Positions 53,813-62,451 of a stretch of 64,000 bases of DNA are shown in pieces. Where the stretch lies: NCBI GenBank assembly GCA_013359125.1, contig JABWCR010000007.1:32777-96776 (forward strand), in the 5' to 3' direction. The notes under the pieces are model-generated. The model had not been told where the DNA came from and made no database searches. It worked only from the letters and a program-made list of their open reading frames with translations. Every line of letters starts with the position of its first letter. The stretch's first letter is position 1. This stretch comes from Armatimonadota bacterium (GTDB lineage: Bacteria > Armatimonadota > Fimbriimonadia > Fimbriimonadales > GBS-DC). The translations under genes and the position numbers were made by a program.

Positions 53813-54813
53813 TGCGGTCTGATGGCGATTATTCGACGCTGGTTGCCTGTGATCTCCACTTCGATGTCGGCGGTGAGTTTCTTAGTCTGACGAAACTGTT
53901 CTTGCCGTTCATCAGACAGAGCTTGCTGCAGGTCTTGGGCATGGCTTCCGTGGGCCTCAGCCGTTCGACCTTCGTGGGTCGCTTTCATCGTGCCCGAGCC
54001 AGGATTGAGAGTTAGGGTAACGCCCTCCCATGTTTCGGTCTGGCTTGAGATCGTGTGCTGAGAGGCGCTAGGGCTGCTCGAATCTTCAAAGTAGCCATAT
54101 CCGGCGTTGGTTTTGCCGCCGACGCCCAGGTTGATCAGGCTCCATTTCAAGAGCTCGTTGGCAAAGGTTCTCCAACCGTCATCGAGCGCATCGAGAGCGA
54201 AAAGGAACCGAGCGCTTTTTTTGACGACGATGAACGGGACCGGGATGGGATCGTCAAAGTCGGTGGGCGGCGTGTTGCCTTTGCTGTCGTAGTACTTCTG
54301 ATGGTGGACGGTGATCACATCGCGGTGGAGCGGTTTGCCTTCGACAGAGCCGGGATCGTACCAAGCATCGTAGAAGACGGCGGCGCCCGCCTCGTCCTGG
54401 CCGCCGTTGTCTTTGGTTCGACCGAACAGGCAGTAGAATTGCTCATCGTTAATTAGGCCTTGGGCTTTTAGCGTCTCGGCGGCTCGTCGGCACATGCCTT
54501 TGATCGCCGAACCGGGGATGACCGGCACGCCATAGGTGTGGTGGAGCGTGAGGCCGATCTCCAAGGGGCTTTCGTTGCCGAGGCCGATGGCAAGGGAGGA
54601 GGCGAGGGTGAGTTTGAGCGGGTGTGGATGCAAGGCTTGCCATCGTTGGAACGCTCGCTTATAGGCGTCGGATGCGGCAATGTTGACGGCGGCATTGAGG
54701 TGCGTTTCCTCCGGGACTTCGCTCTTGTTGCGCTCTTCGGTATCTTTGGTTTTGTGTTCGGATAGATACCGGGTCAGCCAGAGTCCGGCGTGGTGTGAAT
54801 TCTTTAGTTCCAT
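53809..54813 (-). CDS. cmr6: Type III-B CRISPR RAMP protein Cmr6
   Basis: 334 residues, a RAMP (RRM-like) protein. Typical features: GLGNESPLEIGLTLHHTYGV, VPVIPGSAIKGMCRRAAETL, YDAWYDPGSVEGKPLHRDVI, and the glycine-rich loop VGGKTNAGYGYFED near residue 240. It caps the backbone of the Cmr complex. I chose ATG at 54813, 7 nt after the cmr5 stop; an earlier GTG at 54840 would add nine residues and overlap cmr5. The last 70 residues beyond the loop are extra. Confidence 0.9.
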   Translation of the reverse strand: MELKNSHHAGLWLTRYLSEHKTKDTEERNKSEVPEETHLNAAVNIAASDAYKRAFQRWQALHPHPLKLTLASSLAIGLGNESPLEIGLTLHHTYGVPVIPGSAIKGMCRRAAETLKAQGLINDEQFYCLFGRTKDNGGQDEAGAAVFYDAWYDPGSVEGKPLHRDVITVHHQKYYDSKGNTPPTDFDDPIPVPFIVVKKSARFLFALDALDDGWRTFANELLKWSLINLGVGGKTNAGYGYFEDSSSPSASQHTISSQTETWEGVTLTLNPGSGTMKATHEGRTAEAHGSHAQDLQQALSDERQEQFRQTKKLTADIEVEITGNQRRIIAIRPQ

Positions 54814-54820
54814 TAGCGCG

Positions 54821-55249
54821 CTACGTCTCGCCTGCGTCACTTTGTGCCTCCTGCGCGTTCTTGACCTTGAGAATGGAAACGGCGAATCGTTTGAAGTAGA
54901 TCCAGACGGAGAGAATTCGGCGGGTGTAGTGAAGGTAGTCGAGCGCAGAGCCTCCGCGCACGGTCGCCATAAGCGATCCGCGATCTTCCTTACTCATTAT
55001 CTTTGCGATGTGGTCCAAGAGGAGTCTGTGGGCGTCGGCGCGCTCGTCCTCGCTCTTTTCTGTTGTCGCCTTGTCTTCCAAGAATGCCAACGCCTGGCAG
55101 AGACCGCAAGTACGAACGAGAACCGGGAAGCTGTGGCAGAGCCCGCCGTAGATTTTGCGCGGTTTGTCATCTTGGTTTGGATACTTCTCGGCAACCTGCT
55201 GAACCAGTTTTAGCGCGAGTTCCATATCTTGCTGGGCGCGGGTCTTCAT
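54821..55249 (-). CDS. cmr5: Type III-B CRISPR small subunit Cmr5
   Basis: 142 residues, helical. KTRAQQDMELALKLVQQVAE then YGGLCHSFPVLVRTCGLCQA are the conserved N-terminal helices of Cmr5; the small subunit lies along the crRNA-target duplex in the complex. ATGA overlap with cmr4. Confidence 0.88.
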   Translation of the reverse strand: MKTRAQQDMELALKLVQQVAEKYPNQDDKPRKIYGGLCHSFPVLVRTCGLCQALAFLEDKATTEKSEDERADAHRLLLDHIAKIMSKEDRGSLMATVRGGSALDYLHYTRRILSVWIYFKRFAVSILKVKNAQEAQSDAGET

Positions 55250-56103
55250 TTAATCACCACCCGGCAGAGGCCGCGCCCGACCGTGGCATTGCCGCCGATT
55301 TGGATGGGTTTGTTGACTTGGAGCTGATGCAGGCCATGCTGATCGCTAGGTTGTCCTTGGACTAGCAAGCCATAGAAGATCGTTTCGGCCGGTACGGCCT
55401 CCTCGTACCAAAGTTGGCCCTTTTTTACCGTCTTGGTGTCTGTTTCGAGCGATACTCTTGCAGAGATTTCCGTCGCCGTCTCGCTGAGGAAGTCGAACGT
55501 CGCGTTTGAGACGATGGCGAATCGACTGATGAAGTCGGCCTCCTCAATCTCTTTGTCAAACACGGCGTTCCCAATTGCTTTTGCTACCGCGTCTGAGCCT
55601 GTACCGAACGGAATCAGGTCGAGGTCTTCGAGATAGACTTTGTTGTCGGTGTGTTTGAGCACGGAGTTGGCAGTGAGAGCCGCGCGCATTTGGTCGTTGC
55701 CGTCTTGAACGTTCGGCCAGTCGCTAAACGGCGCGGTTGCGCCCAAGGCGTCTAAGTCGCGCTTCATCCGCGTCAAGATCAAAGGGCAAGTTACATAGGC
55801 GAATGTGCCGTAGAAGCTTCGGACCGGCAGGCACAGGATTCGAAGATCGGTAAAGGTGATGGCGCCGCCTTGGCCTTGGTCTTTGTCGTCGCCTTCTCTA
55901 GGCGCCCTTCCAAACGCCCAATCGCACCAAGATTCTCCGTTGAAATGGTCGCGCAGGACTCCTTTGAAACTGGATGCCGGAATGATGGGGAAGCCCGTCG
56001 CTTTTTCTCGGGCGATGGGCAGGTCGATAACGGCGACGGCTTGGCCCGTGCCCGAATGCACCGGCGTCAAAGCATGGCAGTAGACAATCTTTGCATTAAT
56101 CAT
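55246..56103 (-). CDS. cmr4: Type III-B CRISPR backbone RAMP Cmr4 (target RNA slicer)
   Basis: 285 residues. HALTPVHSGTGQAVAVIDLP and ATGFPIIPASSFKGVLRDHF are the diagnostic Cmr4 blocks. Asp27 in AVIDLPI matches the catalytic aspartate that cuts target RNA every six bases, so slicing is probably intact. Glycine loop GGNATVGRGLCRV at the C-terminus. AAGGAG before the start, 8-base overlap with cmr3. Confidence 0.92.
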   Translation of the reverse strand: MINAKIVYCHALTPVHSGTGQAVAVIDLPIAREKATGFPIIPASSFKGVLRDHFNGESWCDWAFGRAPREGDDKDQGQGGAITFTDLRILCLPVRSFYGTFAYVTCPLILTRMKRDLDALGATAPFSDWPNVQDGNDQMRAALTANSVLKHTDNKVYLEDLDLIPFGTGSDAVAKAIGNAVFDKEIEEADFISRFAIVSNATFDFLSETATEISARVSLETDTKTVKKGQLWYEEAVPAETIFYGLLVQGQPSDQHGLHQLQVNKPIQIGGNATVGRGLCRVVIK

Positions 56104-57211
56104 TGCTATCTCCTTCCGCGTAGTTCCATACTCCCCACAAGGCTAATCCGTAGCCGTCGCGCTTGTCCTGGTCATCGTCGCTTACGGGCTTGAGCCAGAG
56201 CTTCTTGGCAAGTTCGAGCGCGCTTCCGTTTTCGATTTTGAGAAAGTAGACGGAGCCGGCCGGCGCCATCCATTTGACTTTTTTGGGGCCAAACTCTTTT
56301 TGGACCAAGTTCCAACCTGTGGCCGAGTGGCGGCGGGGCACGGCGGCAGAGACGATTTTGACTGGGATTCCTTCGATCCCTGTCTTTACCCACTCTGGCA
56401 GCCAGCCGTGCTGAAAGACTGCCGGCGTCGCCAGTATTAGTCTTAGGTTCTGGGTATTGCACAGAGCCTCCTCCAATTCTTGTGGAAACGCGGGCCACTC
56501 TGCGTTCTCTTGGATGGTCGCAAGCCTTCTTTCGCCGCCTAGGTTGCCGCCGCCTTTCAGAGCTTGGTCTGTTGCGACCTTGGCGACAAGGGTCCAATCC
56601 TCGTGCCCGTTTCCGTTCCAATCGTACGATTCGAACGCGCGGCGCTCGACCGTAAAGAACGCGCCCTCCTTGGCGACGCCATTTTCGATCGCGATGCGGA
56701 CGCGCTCTTCGGTTGGGAGGCCGACTATCTTTTCTGGAACAAGGAAGTTTGCTCCATGCGAATGACAGAGCCATTGGAGCATATCGCTGTGCGACCAGAA
56801 GTTGTAGTCGGTCTGGGGCTTTTCGTTGTCGGTTACTTCCAGCGGCAGAAGGCCGTTGGGCAGGTTCATGCCTTCGCCTGGCGCCAGTTCCTTTGGGCGC
56901 AGGCACATGACTTTTGGTTCTTGCTCGCCATCCTTTTTGAAGATAACGGCATCGGCCGGGGCCTTAAAGGCGAACTGACCGTTTCGCTTCAGTATCGGTC
57001 CGTGGACGGCTACTTGGAGCGCCTTTTCTTTGCCGTCTGCCGCCCAATCCCATCCTGCTTGGTTGCCGACTTGAGTTCGGACGAAACCGGCCAATGTGCC
57101 TGGGTTGGGCACAGGCAGGCTCCGGGCGGCCAGGGCGCCGTGCTCGTTTCCAAACGGCCGTCCGTCGCCAAAGAGCAGGGGATCGACGGCTCTTGTCTCA
57201 ACTGTCTTCAT
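56096..57211 (-). CDS. cmr3: Type III-B CRISPR protein Cmr3
   Basis: 371 residues. DPLLFGDGRPFGNEHGALAA followed by RSLPVPNPGTLAGFVRTQVG is the Cmr3 signature. It holds the 5' tag of the crRNA at the base of the complex. The ATG at 57211 overlaps the cas10 stop in ATGA; a start four codons earlier (MEGQ) is possible. Confidence 0.92.
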   Translation of the reverse strand: MKTVETRAVDPLLFGDGRPFGNEHGALAARSLPVPNPGTLAGFVRTQVGNQAGWDWAADGKEKALQVAVHGPILKRNGQFAFKAPADAVIFKKDGEQEPKVMCLRPKELAPGEGMNLPNGLLPLEVTDNEKPQTDYNFWSHSDMLQWLCHSHGANFLVPEKIVGLPTEERVRIAIENGVAKEGAFFTVERRAFESYDWNGNGHEDWTLVAKVATDQALKGGGNLGGERRLATIQENAEWPAFPQELEEALCNTQNLRLILATPAVFQHGWLPEWVKTGIEGIPVKIVSAAVPRRHSATGWNLVQKEFGPKKVKWMAPAGSVYFLKIENGSALELAKKLWLKPVSDDDQDKRDGYGLALWGVWNYAEGDSND

Positions 57212-58869
57212 TTGACCTTCCATTGGTAGTACTCAGCCAGGAATCGCGCAATGATGAGGAGTTTTGAGAATGTTTCAAGCGTTTCGGCATCATTGAACCA
57301 CTTGTCCTCTAGGAGCGTCGACTGGCCGCCTTCTTTTCGTTCGATGATGCGCTTGCCTTCTTCGAGCAGGACAGTTTTGTTGGAGCCAAGAGCGGTGTCT
57401 TTGGCTTCTCGGGTCAGATTGCGGAGCTCGTAGGGAAAGCCTCTGGCGAGTTCTTTTTTGCTCGGGTCGAAGGCTTGGATCCATTTGGTCCAGGCTGACA
57501 GATCGTCCCATTTGGTGGCGACGGTATGGGCCTCGCCGCCGCGGGTGTGCAGGGCGATGGCGACCGAGTCGCGTTCCTTCTTGGCCTCTTTTTCGGTTTT
57601 TCTGGCCCATTCCAGACAAACATGAAGATTCTCCATGTGATGGACGATGGCGATGCCGGCCGACATTGTGCAGCCGGTCGCTTTGAAGCTCTCCCGAAGT
57701 TCGTTTGCGCAATCGAGCGCGGTGTTGATAGGGAGCAATGCGAGCACGTCGTCGCCACCGGCATAGACGGTGAAGCCGTGGTGTTTGTCGACAATGCCAG
57801 AAACGCCGTTTGCAAACGCGGCGATCTTGTTGGAGAATTCCTGATGCTCTTCGACGCGACCCATCTCGCTGATGCGTTTGCCCATTCGGTCCCCATCGGC
57901 GACGAGGATGGCGTAGTAGGGCGGGCATTCGCCTTTGATGCCGACGGCGCTCAGAAGCGCCTTGCGCCAATTAGCCAATGTGTGGTCTTTATGATAGGAT
58001 AGCAGAGTCCGAGCACGATCGAGCGCTTCGTTCGGCATTATGTCGACTTTTTCTTCCAACTCTTTTATCGCCTGATCGGTGCGACTGGGGAACATGAGAT
58101 CGCCCAAGTCGATCCCAGCTGGCAGGTCGTGGGCAAGGTTGCTCATTTGGTCGAGTTCTGGCGGCTTGATTTGATCGAGCTTGGGTTTAATGCTCCTAAA
58201 CGCCATCGATGCGGTGGAGGGGGCGGAGTCTGAGGCGCGTCCTTTCCACCGCTTTAAGACCGAGATCGCGTCGAGCGTCTCGCGGGGCTTGAGCCATAGA
58301 GGATAACCTAAAGCGCTATCCACCAGGCGAAACCCTGCGCCGACTTTGAAGATACCGTCTCGAGACGGATCGAGCGGGCTTTTGGGAACGCGCTCGTTGC
58401 TGGTGGGCAGGGCGAATTCTCTTGTCGCCTTGCGCCCGGCCAGGAGTTTTTCGACGCGCTCGCGGTCGGTTTTGTAGTCGCCCGATTCTTGGACCCAGGC
58501 GGCGTAGAACTCGAGGAAGTTGTTCAGTTGATCGTCTGCGACAGATTCATCGCGGATGGCGCTCTTGACTCTGTTCATGGCCTTGTCTTCCATCATGGAC
58601 GACCATTGATTCTGAACTGTCTTTAGCGCAGCTTCGCGAAGCTGAGCGACCAGCGCTTGCGGGTCGCCATCCACTTTGCAGAGGATTTTGTTGGGCGGTT
58701 CATCGTCCTTTGATGAAGGGAAGATCAGGCCATTGTTGGGAAGCAAGTCAACCACTGCCTTTGCCACATCGACCAGGAGTTGAGAGCCGGCCTTGAGGTC
58801 GGCGGTTTTGCGCCCTGCCGCAATGAAGTCCTGAACAGGACCGATCGAGATTGCCAGGAGGTGGGTCAC
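57208..58869 (-). CDS. cas10: Cas10 (Cmr2), no HD domain, GGDD cyclase intact
   Basis: 553 residues. It starts at once with LLAISIGPVQDFIAAGRKTA, the first palm-like block that normally follows an N-terminal HD nuclease domain of about 200 residues; none is present. The second palm domain has PPYYAILVADGDRMG (metal site near 325-327) and YAGGDDVLALLP with GGDD at 371-374, so cyclic oligoadenylate synthesis should work. Lack of the HD domain means no DNA cutting, so immunity would rest on Cmr4 slicing and the CARF-HEPN RNase. No upstream frame holds a missing HD. Confidence 0.95.
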   Translation of the reverse strand: MTHLLAISIGPVQDFIAAGRKTADLKAGSQLLVDVAKAVVDLLPNNGLIFPSSKDDEPPNKILCKVDGDPQALVAQLREAALKTVQNQWSSMMEDKAMNRVKSAIRDESVADDQLNNFLEFYAAWVQESGDYKTDRERVEKLLAGRKATREFALPTSNERVPKSPLDPSRDGIFKVGAGFRLVDSALGYPLWLKPRETLDAISVLKRWKGRASDSAPSTASMAFRSIKPKLDQIKPPELDQMSNLAHDLPAGIDLGDLMFPSRTDQAIKELEEKVDIMPNEALDRARTLLSYHKDHTLANWRKALLSAVGIKGECPPYYAILVADGDRMGKRISEMGRVEEHQEFSNKIAAFANGVSGIVDKHHGFTVYAGGDDVLALLPINTALDCANELRESFKATGCTMSAGIAIVHHMENLHVCLEWARKTEKEAKKERDSVAIALHTRGGEAHTVATKWDDLSAWTKWIQAFDPSKKELARGFPYELRNLTREAKDTALGSNKTVLLEEGKRIIERKEGGQSTLLEDKWFNDAETLETFSKLLIIARFLAEYYQWKVK

Positions 58870-60140
58870 AATGAGACGACCTCGGTGCCGACGTGTCCCT
58901 TTGCGGCAACAATCACAGCGTCGTAAACATCCTGGGCCAAGAGTTCTTTGTCGTAAACATCCTGGGCGAAGAGTTCTTTCATGACTGGGTCCTCTTTAGC
59001 GGGCGGCAGGAGGTCAACTAAATCATCTTTTATCTTAACTTTGTCTATCTTGTGGGCCTTAAGAACCGCGACCATTGGAAGAAAATGGCCGTTTGATAGG
59101 GCAAGCGGCTTCACAATAATGGGCGAGGCCATGCGGCCAGACTCGCCAGCTTCGACATTTCCATGAAACTTGCCATCCTTAAAGTCCTGGAAGATGATGG
59201 GCAAACCCAAGTAAGGCTTGGCCAACGAGATGGCCGAACCGCGTCGGTGGGCGTCTAAATTGTCATAGTCGTTCCACTTTGATCCGCTCATTGGCGAGTA
59301 CTCGATTCTCCCTACTTGTCCTTTTCGGAACCTTGCCCAAAATGTGCCGAGGCTTGACCATAACTGCTTGGCATCCTGTGGGCTCCCGCCCAGAACGATT
59401 CTGCCTCCGGTCAGAGTGGGCAGATTCTCAAGCGTGTCGCCAGGAGAAACCAACGACTTGAACCACTTCTCGCGCGCCGAAGCGTCCGGCGGTGGAAGCC
59501 ACGTCTTGGAATTGTCCTCCGTTACTTGAAGCGCGCCGCATCCTCGTCGAGTACGGGCGCCGACGCCTCCGAAGGCGATCCACGCTTTGACGGCGTTCTC
59601 GATCTGTTGCTGGGTCTGTTCATCTAACTCAGCGTCCATACAGAGGCTCAGTTCAAACTGAACCCCGATCCTGCAGTAGGCTTCCGGCGCTGGGTTGTCG
59701 CCGCGCTGCTCTTGAAAGGGGAAGGTGAAGTAGCCCTCGCGCGGTCCCTCTCGCGGAGTACTTCTTGGAACGACTTCGCTCAGTTTTCTTTTGCTGCCCT
59801 GGTCGGTCAGTTTAACACGGACGCCCACTTTTGAAGGGCCGCCCTTGGGCGGATCGTCCTCTTTCTTCTTAGTCTCCGTGGCACTGCCCCAAATGCGCCA
59901 CTCGGCCTCGTACATCTCTTCAGCGGTCTTGAACTTAGCCCCGGCCGTCGCGCGCCACCAGTATCGCAGTTGGCCCCGTATCGCCGCTGGGCGAATGACG
60001 TTCAGGTCGTCAATCTCCCTCGCCTGATAGCCGCCGCCAAACAGGGGGGTGACGACCTTTAACTTTAACGACAAAGAATGAGTGTCTCGCGCAGGCTCGC
60101 TCCAAACCGGAGCCGTGATTGTACTTTGTCTAACGCCCAT
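58866..60140 (-). CDS. cmr1: Type III-B CRISPR RAMP protein Cmr1
   Basis: 424 residues. LKVVTPLFGGGYQAREIDDL followed by NVIRPAAIRGQLRYWWRATA is the canonical Cmr1 opening, with two RAMP-like domains to the end. Cmr1 sits at the 3' end of the crRNA complex. ATG at 60140 with GAGGGAG about 6 bases upstream fits better than the ATG two codons earlier. First gene of the operon; no array precedes it. Confidence 0.9.
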   Translation of the reverse strand: MGVRQSTITAPVWSEPARDTHSLSLKLKVVTPLFGGGYQAREIDDLNVIRPAAIRGQLRYWWRATAGAKFKTAEEMYEAEWRIWGSATETKKKEDDPPKGGPSKVGVRVKLTDQGSKRKLSEVVPRSTPREGPREGYFTFPFQEQRGDNPAPEAYCRIGVQFELSLCMDAELDEQTQQQIENAVKAWIAFGGVGARTRRGCGALQVTEDNSKTWLPPPDASAREKWFKSLVSPGDTLENLPTLTGGRIVLGGSPQDAKQLWSSLGTFWARFRKGQVGRIEYSPMSGSKWNDYDNLDAHRRGSAISLAKPYLGLPIIFQDFKDGKFHGNVEAGESGRMASPIIVKPLALSNGHFLPMVAVLKAHKIDKVKIKDDLVDLLPPAKEDPVMKELFAQDVYDKELLAQDVYDAVIVAAKGHVGTEVVSL

Positions 60141-60206
60141 AGTCATCTCCCTCTTGCCTCTTTGTTAGATATTGCGCGAAGTATTGAGAATAATTCGAAG
60201 GCTCTA

Positions 60207-60515
60207 TTAAGACTCCTGTAAGTCGATGCGGGCCTTTTCAATGCGACGTCTGAATCTTGCGGGCAACTCGTCCCACACGTGCAAATCCACTCTAAAGGGC
60301 AAGTTGCTTTCTTCTAAGGCTTCCCGCAGGTCTCCGACGGCTCTGCGCTGATCGGGCGTGGAAAAGACAACTAGATCAAGGTCAGAGTTCGCTCTTGCTG
60401 TTCCTTCTGCACGGGAGCCGAAAGCCCAAACCCGCGTGCCAGGCAGGTGCGCTTCCAGCAAGCGCGCCAAGATTTCCCATTGGGACTGAGAAATATCGAT
60501 CTTTGGTTTGGTCAC
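60207..60515 (-). CDS. MntA-type nucleotidyltransferase antitoxin
   Basis: 102 residues from GTG at 60515. The minimal nucleotidyltransferase motif is intact: FGSRAEGTARANSDLDLVVF, the GS-x10-DxD pattern, then VDLHVWDEL with the third acidic residue. In type VII systems MntA adenylylates and silences the HepT RNase. It overlaps the hepT-like frame in GTGA. A longer reading to 60608 is antisense to hepT-like sequence and unneeded. Confidence 0.85.
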   Translation of the reverse strand: MTKPKIDISQSQWEILARLLEAHLPGTRVWAFGSRAEGTARANSDLDLVVFSTPDQRRAVGDLREALEESNLPFRVDLHVWDELPARFRRRIEKARIDLQES

Positions 60516-60837
60516 CGTGATTCGCCGGTCATTTCGCGGAATAGTTGGATCGCGTCGGCCAAAAAGGCTGGCGCCGTTGCGACTCTCGCGTCCACATAAT
60601 CCATCCACGACTCTATCTTGCCGCCCAGGAGGTTGTTCTCATTGGCGATTCGGAGAATCGGTCGAGGGGAGTTTGGAATGTCCGTAACGCCGTACTTCTC
60701 GACTAAATGCCGCTTGATAACAGACTCCGCGATAGCGTCCTTGTCCAGTTCTGGCAAGCCTGGGCGGTCTGCTCGGTAGTTATCCAGTTGCTCTTCCAGT
60801 CTGCCCAGCGCGACTTCAACCTACCGTAATCGGTCAT
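60512..60837 (-). pseudogene. HepT-like HEPN toxin, frameshifted and with active-site deletion
   Basis: Text of a nucleotidyltransferase substrate-binding (HEPN) protein is visible in two frames: ATG at 60837 gives MTDYGRL, then one base is missing and the next frame goes VEVALGRLEEQLDNYRADRP and on to the stop at 60512. Also missing against the family are about 13 residues between VIKR and HLVEKYGV and about 16 residues between ARVATA and PAFLADAI. The second gap removes the R-x4-H-x-Y motif that makes HepT an RNase. Each later gap keeps the frame. So the toxin is probably dead while its antitoxin survives. Confidence 0.75.
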
Positions 60838-60851
60838 CTAAAATTCCCCCG

Positions 60852-62318
60852 TTAGTCTACCCACCCCATTCTCACCCCTTGGGAACTCAGCAGAATCTGA
60901 AATCCCTCCAACTGCCCCTTGTCTTCGTACACCTGGCCTGGGCGCACATCGGACAAAAAGCAATGTGCGGCCAGGGCGCCGGATGCCTCGCCGATGTTCC
61001 ATTCGACCGGGTGCAGGCGGTAACAGCCGTTGGTAATGTGCGTCGTCCCAATATTCTTGCAAGCGGGCAGTAGGTTTGTCAACCTAACGGGAATCAAAGC
61101 GCCTAAGGGGATCTGGAAAGGCAGGGCGGCAACGTCCAGATAGCCCAGGATGGGCGATCGGGGATGCAGGTCGATGCGATAATGGCCGATGCCGACGCTG
61201 TCGGGGAAATGTTCAGCCGAATTACGGTCGCCTGCGATGTGCTGCTGCAACACGGTAAAGCGGGATACTATTCGTCGCGATTCGCGAATGTAGGGCGCTT
61301 GGGCGAATCCGTCCGATGTCCCAGTCAAATCGCCGCATGGACGCAGGCCGGTCATGCCCCGTTCTGTTTGCAAGTAGTAAAGCAGCGAGAGGGTCAGCTG
61401 GCGCGCGCCTTCTGATCTTTCCTTTCGGGTTTCTTCGTCCACATCGACGATCGGGCCCAGGAAGTAGTCGTTCTGCGGCCAGTTGAGGATGGTTGCCGAA
61501 TGTCGGGCCGGATTCCACTGGCTTCCGTCCACAATGCGCCGGTAGTCGAAGAGCTCCATCGGTTCCCATGTTTTGGCTTGCCCAGTGATGGGATCGGCCG
61601 TCGTCATGCTAAGCAAGGGCCCCGGCCAAAAGGAGGGTTGAAAGGAGCGCCAAAAGTCGTACTGCTTTGGCTTCTCTATGGTGTGGTCGGAGGCTGGGTC
61701 ATATTGCACCGCCATGCACCAGGTGATTGCTTGCTGAGCGGTCGGGTCGGCGGTTTCCAGCGCATTTGGTTCGCCGGTTTCGGATCGCGCCTCTGCGCCG
61801 ACTCGATATTCGGCGCCGACCATGGGCAACAGATCGCCTGTCTCGGTGGCGTCCAAGATGTAGTCCGCCTCGATGCCGGTGATGCGCCCTTCTGCATCGA
61901 TAAAGGTGATAGAAGCAACTCGATCGGCAATGGATTCAGCCTCAATTGGCAACAGACCCTTCAAGACCTTTAGAGAAGGCAAGGCGGCGAGCCAATTCTC
62001 GATAACTCGTACTCCGACCAAAGGCTCGAAGCAGAGGCGAGAGACCCATCCGCCTCCTGGGTTCATGCCATCGCCGATGTATTCCGGCATCGCGCGATAG
62101 GCGGCCCGGATCAGCGACCGGAGCTTTTGATACCGAGCCGTGCAGCCGACCGTTTCTATCCACTGATTTTCATCAGGCGGAACGGCCTGCGAGGTTAATT
62201 GTCCGCCCAGCCAATTTCCATCGGCGGCCAGCACAGTTTCAACCCCCATTTCGGCCGCTGCGATTGCGGCAGAAACCCCGCCCAAAGAGCCGCCGACAAT
62301 GAGGATTTGTGTCTTCAC
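60852..62318 (-). CDS. FAD-dependent oxidoreductase
   Basis: 488 residues. N-terminal Rossmann loop ILIVGGSLGGVSAAIAAAEM, followed by the flavin domain with GNWLGGQLTSQAVPPDENQW typical of the FAD_oxidored family (PF12831-like) and a C-terminal part with TGSLLPMVGAEYRVG-like text. Substrate unknown. I chose GTG at 62318 because it starts right at the flavin motif (MKTQILIVGG) and sits 8 nt after a CATAAT box (62327-62332), a probable leaderless start; TTG at 62327 lies inside that box. It ends 14 bases before the hepT-like gene. Confidence 0.85.
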   Translation of the reverse strand: MKTQILIVGGSLGGVSAAIAAAEMGVETVLAADGNWLGGQLTSQAVPPDENQWIETVGCTARYQKLRSLIRAAYRAMPEYIGDGMNPGGGWVSRLCFEPLVGVRVIENWLAALPSLKVLKGLLPIEAESIADRVASITFIDAEGRITGIEADYILDATETGDLLPMVGAEYRVGAEARSETGEPNALETADPTAQQAITWCMAVQYDPASDHTIEKPKQYDFWRSFQPSFWPGPLLSMTTADPITGQAKTWEPMELFDYRRIVDGSQWNPARHSATILNWPQNDYFLGPIVDVDEETRKERSEGARQLTLSLLYYLQTERGMTGLRPCGDLTGTSDGFAQAPYIRESRRIVSRFTVLQQHIAGDRNSAEHFPDSVGIGHYRIDLHPRSPILGYLDVAALPFQIPLGALIPVRLTNLLPACKNIGTTHITNGCYRLHPVEWNIGEASGALAAHCFLSDVRPGQVYEDKGQLEGFQILLSSQGVRMGWVD

Positions 62319-62326
62319 GCCTGGCA

Positions 62327-62332
62327 ATTATG
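62327..62332 (-). promoter_or_regulatory. -10 box of the FAD oxidoreductase gene
   Basis: CATAAT on the minus strand with 8 bases before the GTG at 62318, another leaderless pattern. Confidence 0.5.
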
Positions 62333-62363
62333 GCAGGCGGCTACATCTTGGCAAATTTGGCAT

Positions 62364-62369
62364 TATAAT
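62364..62369 (+). promoter_or_regulatory. -10 box of the dockerin-like protein gene
   Basis: TATAAT within the palindrome ATTATAAT, so it may serve both directions. The leader to the ATG at 62452 would be about 75 bases and holds GGAGG. Confidence 0.5.
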
Positions 62370-62451
62370 ATTTGAGAGCGGCAGACGAGGATAACAAAGC
62401 CGCCCCAAAACCAAGCCCCAAGACGGGCAAAAGGAACGGAGGTTGAGCAAC

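Noticed and set aside
60515..60608. N-terminal extension of MntA to 60608
   Set aside because: It overlaps conserved hepT-like text in another frame; GTG at 60515 gives the tight GTGA coupling seen in such pairs.
52533..62450. CRISPR array expected near the cmr operon
   Set aside because: I read the gaps around the operon and found no regularly spaced direct repeats.
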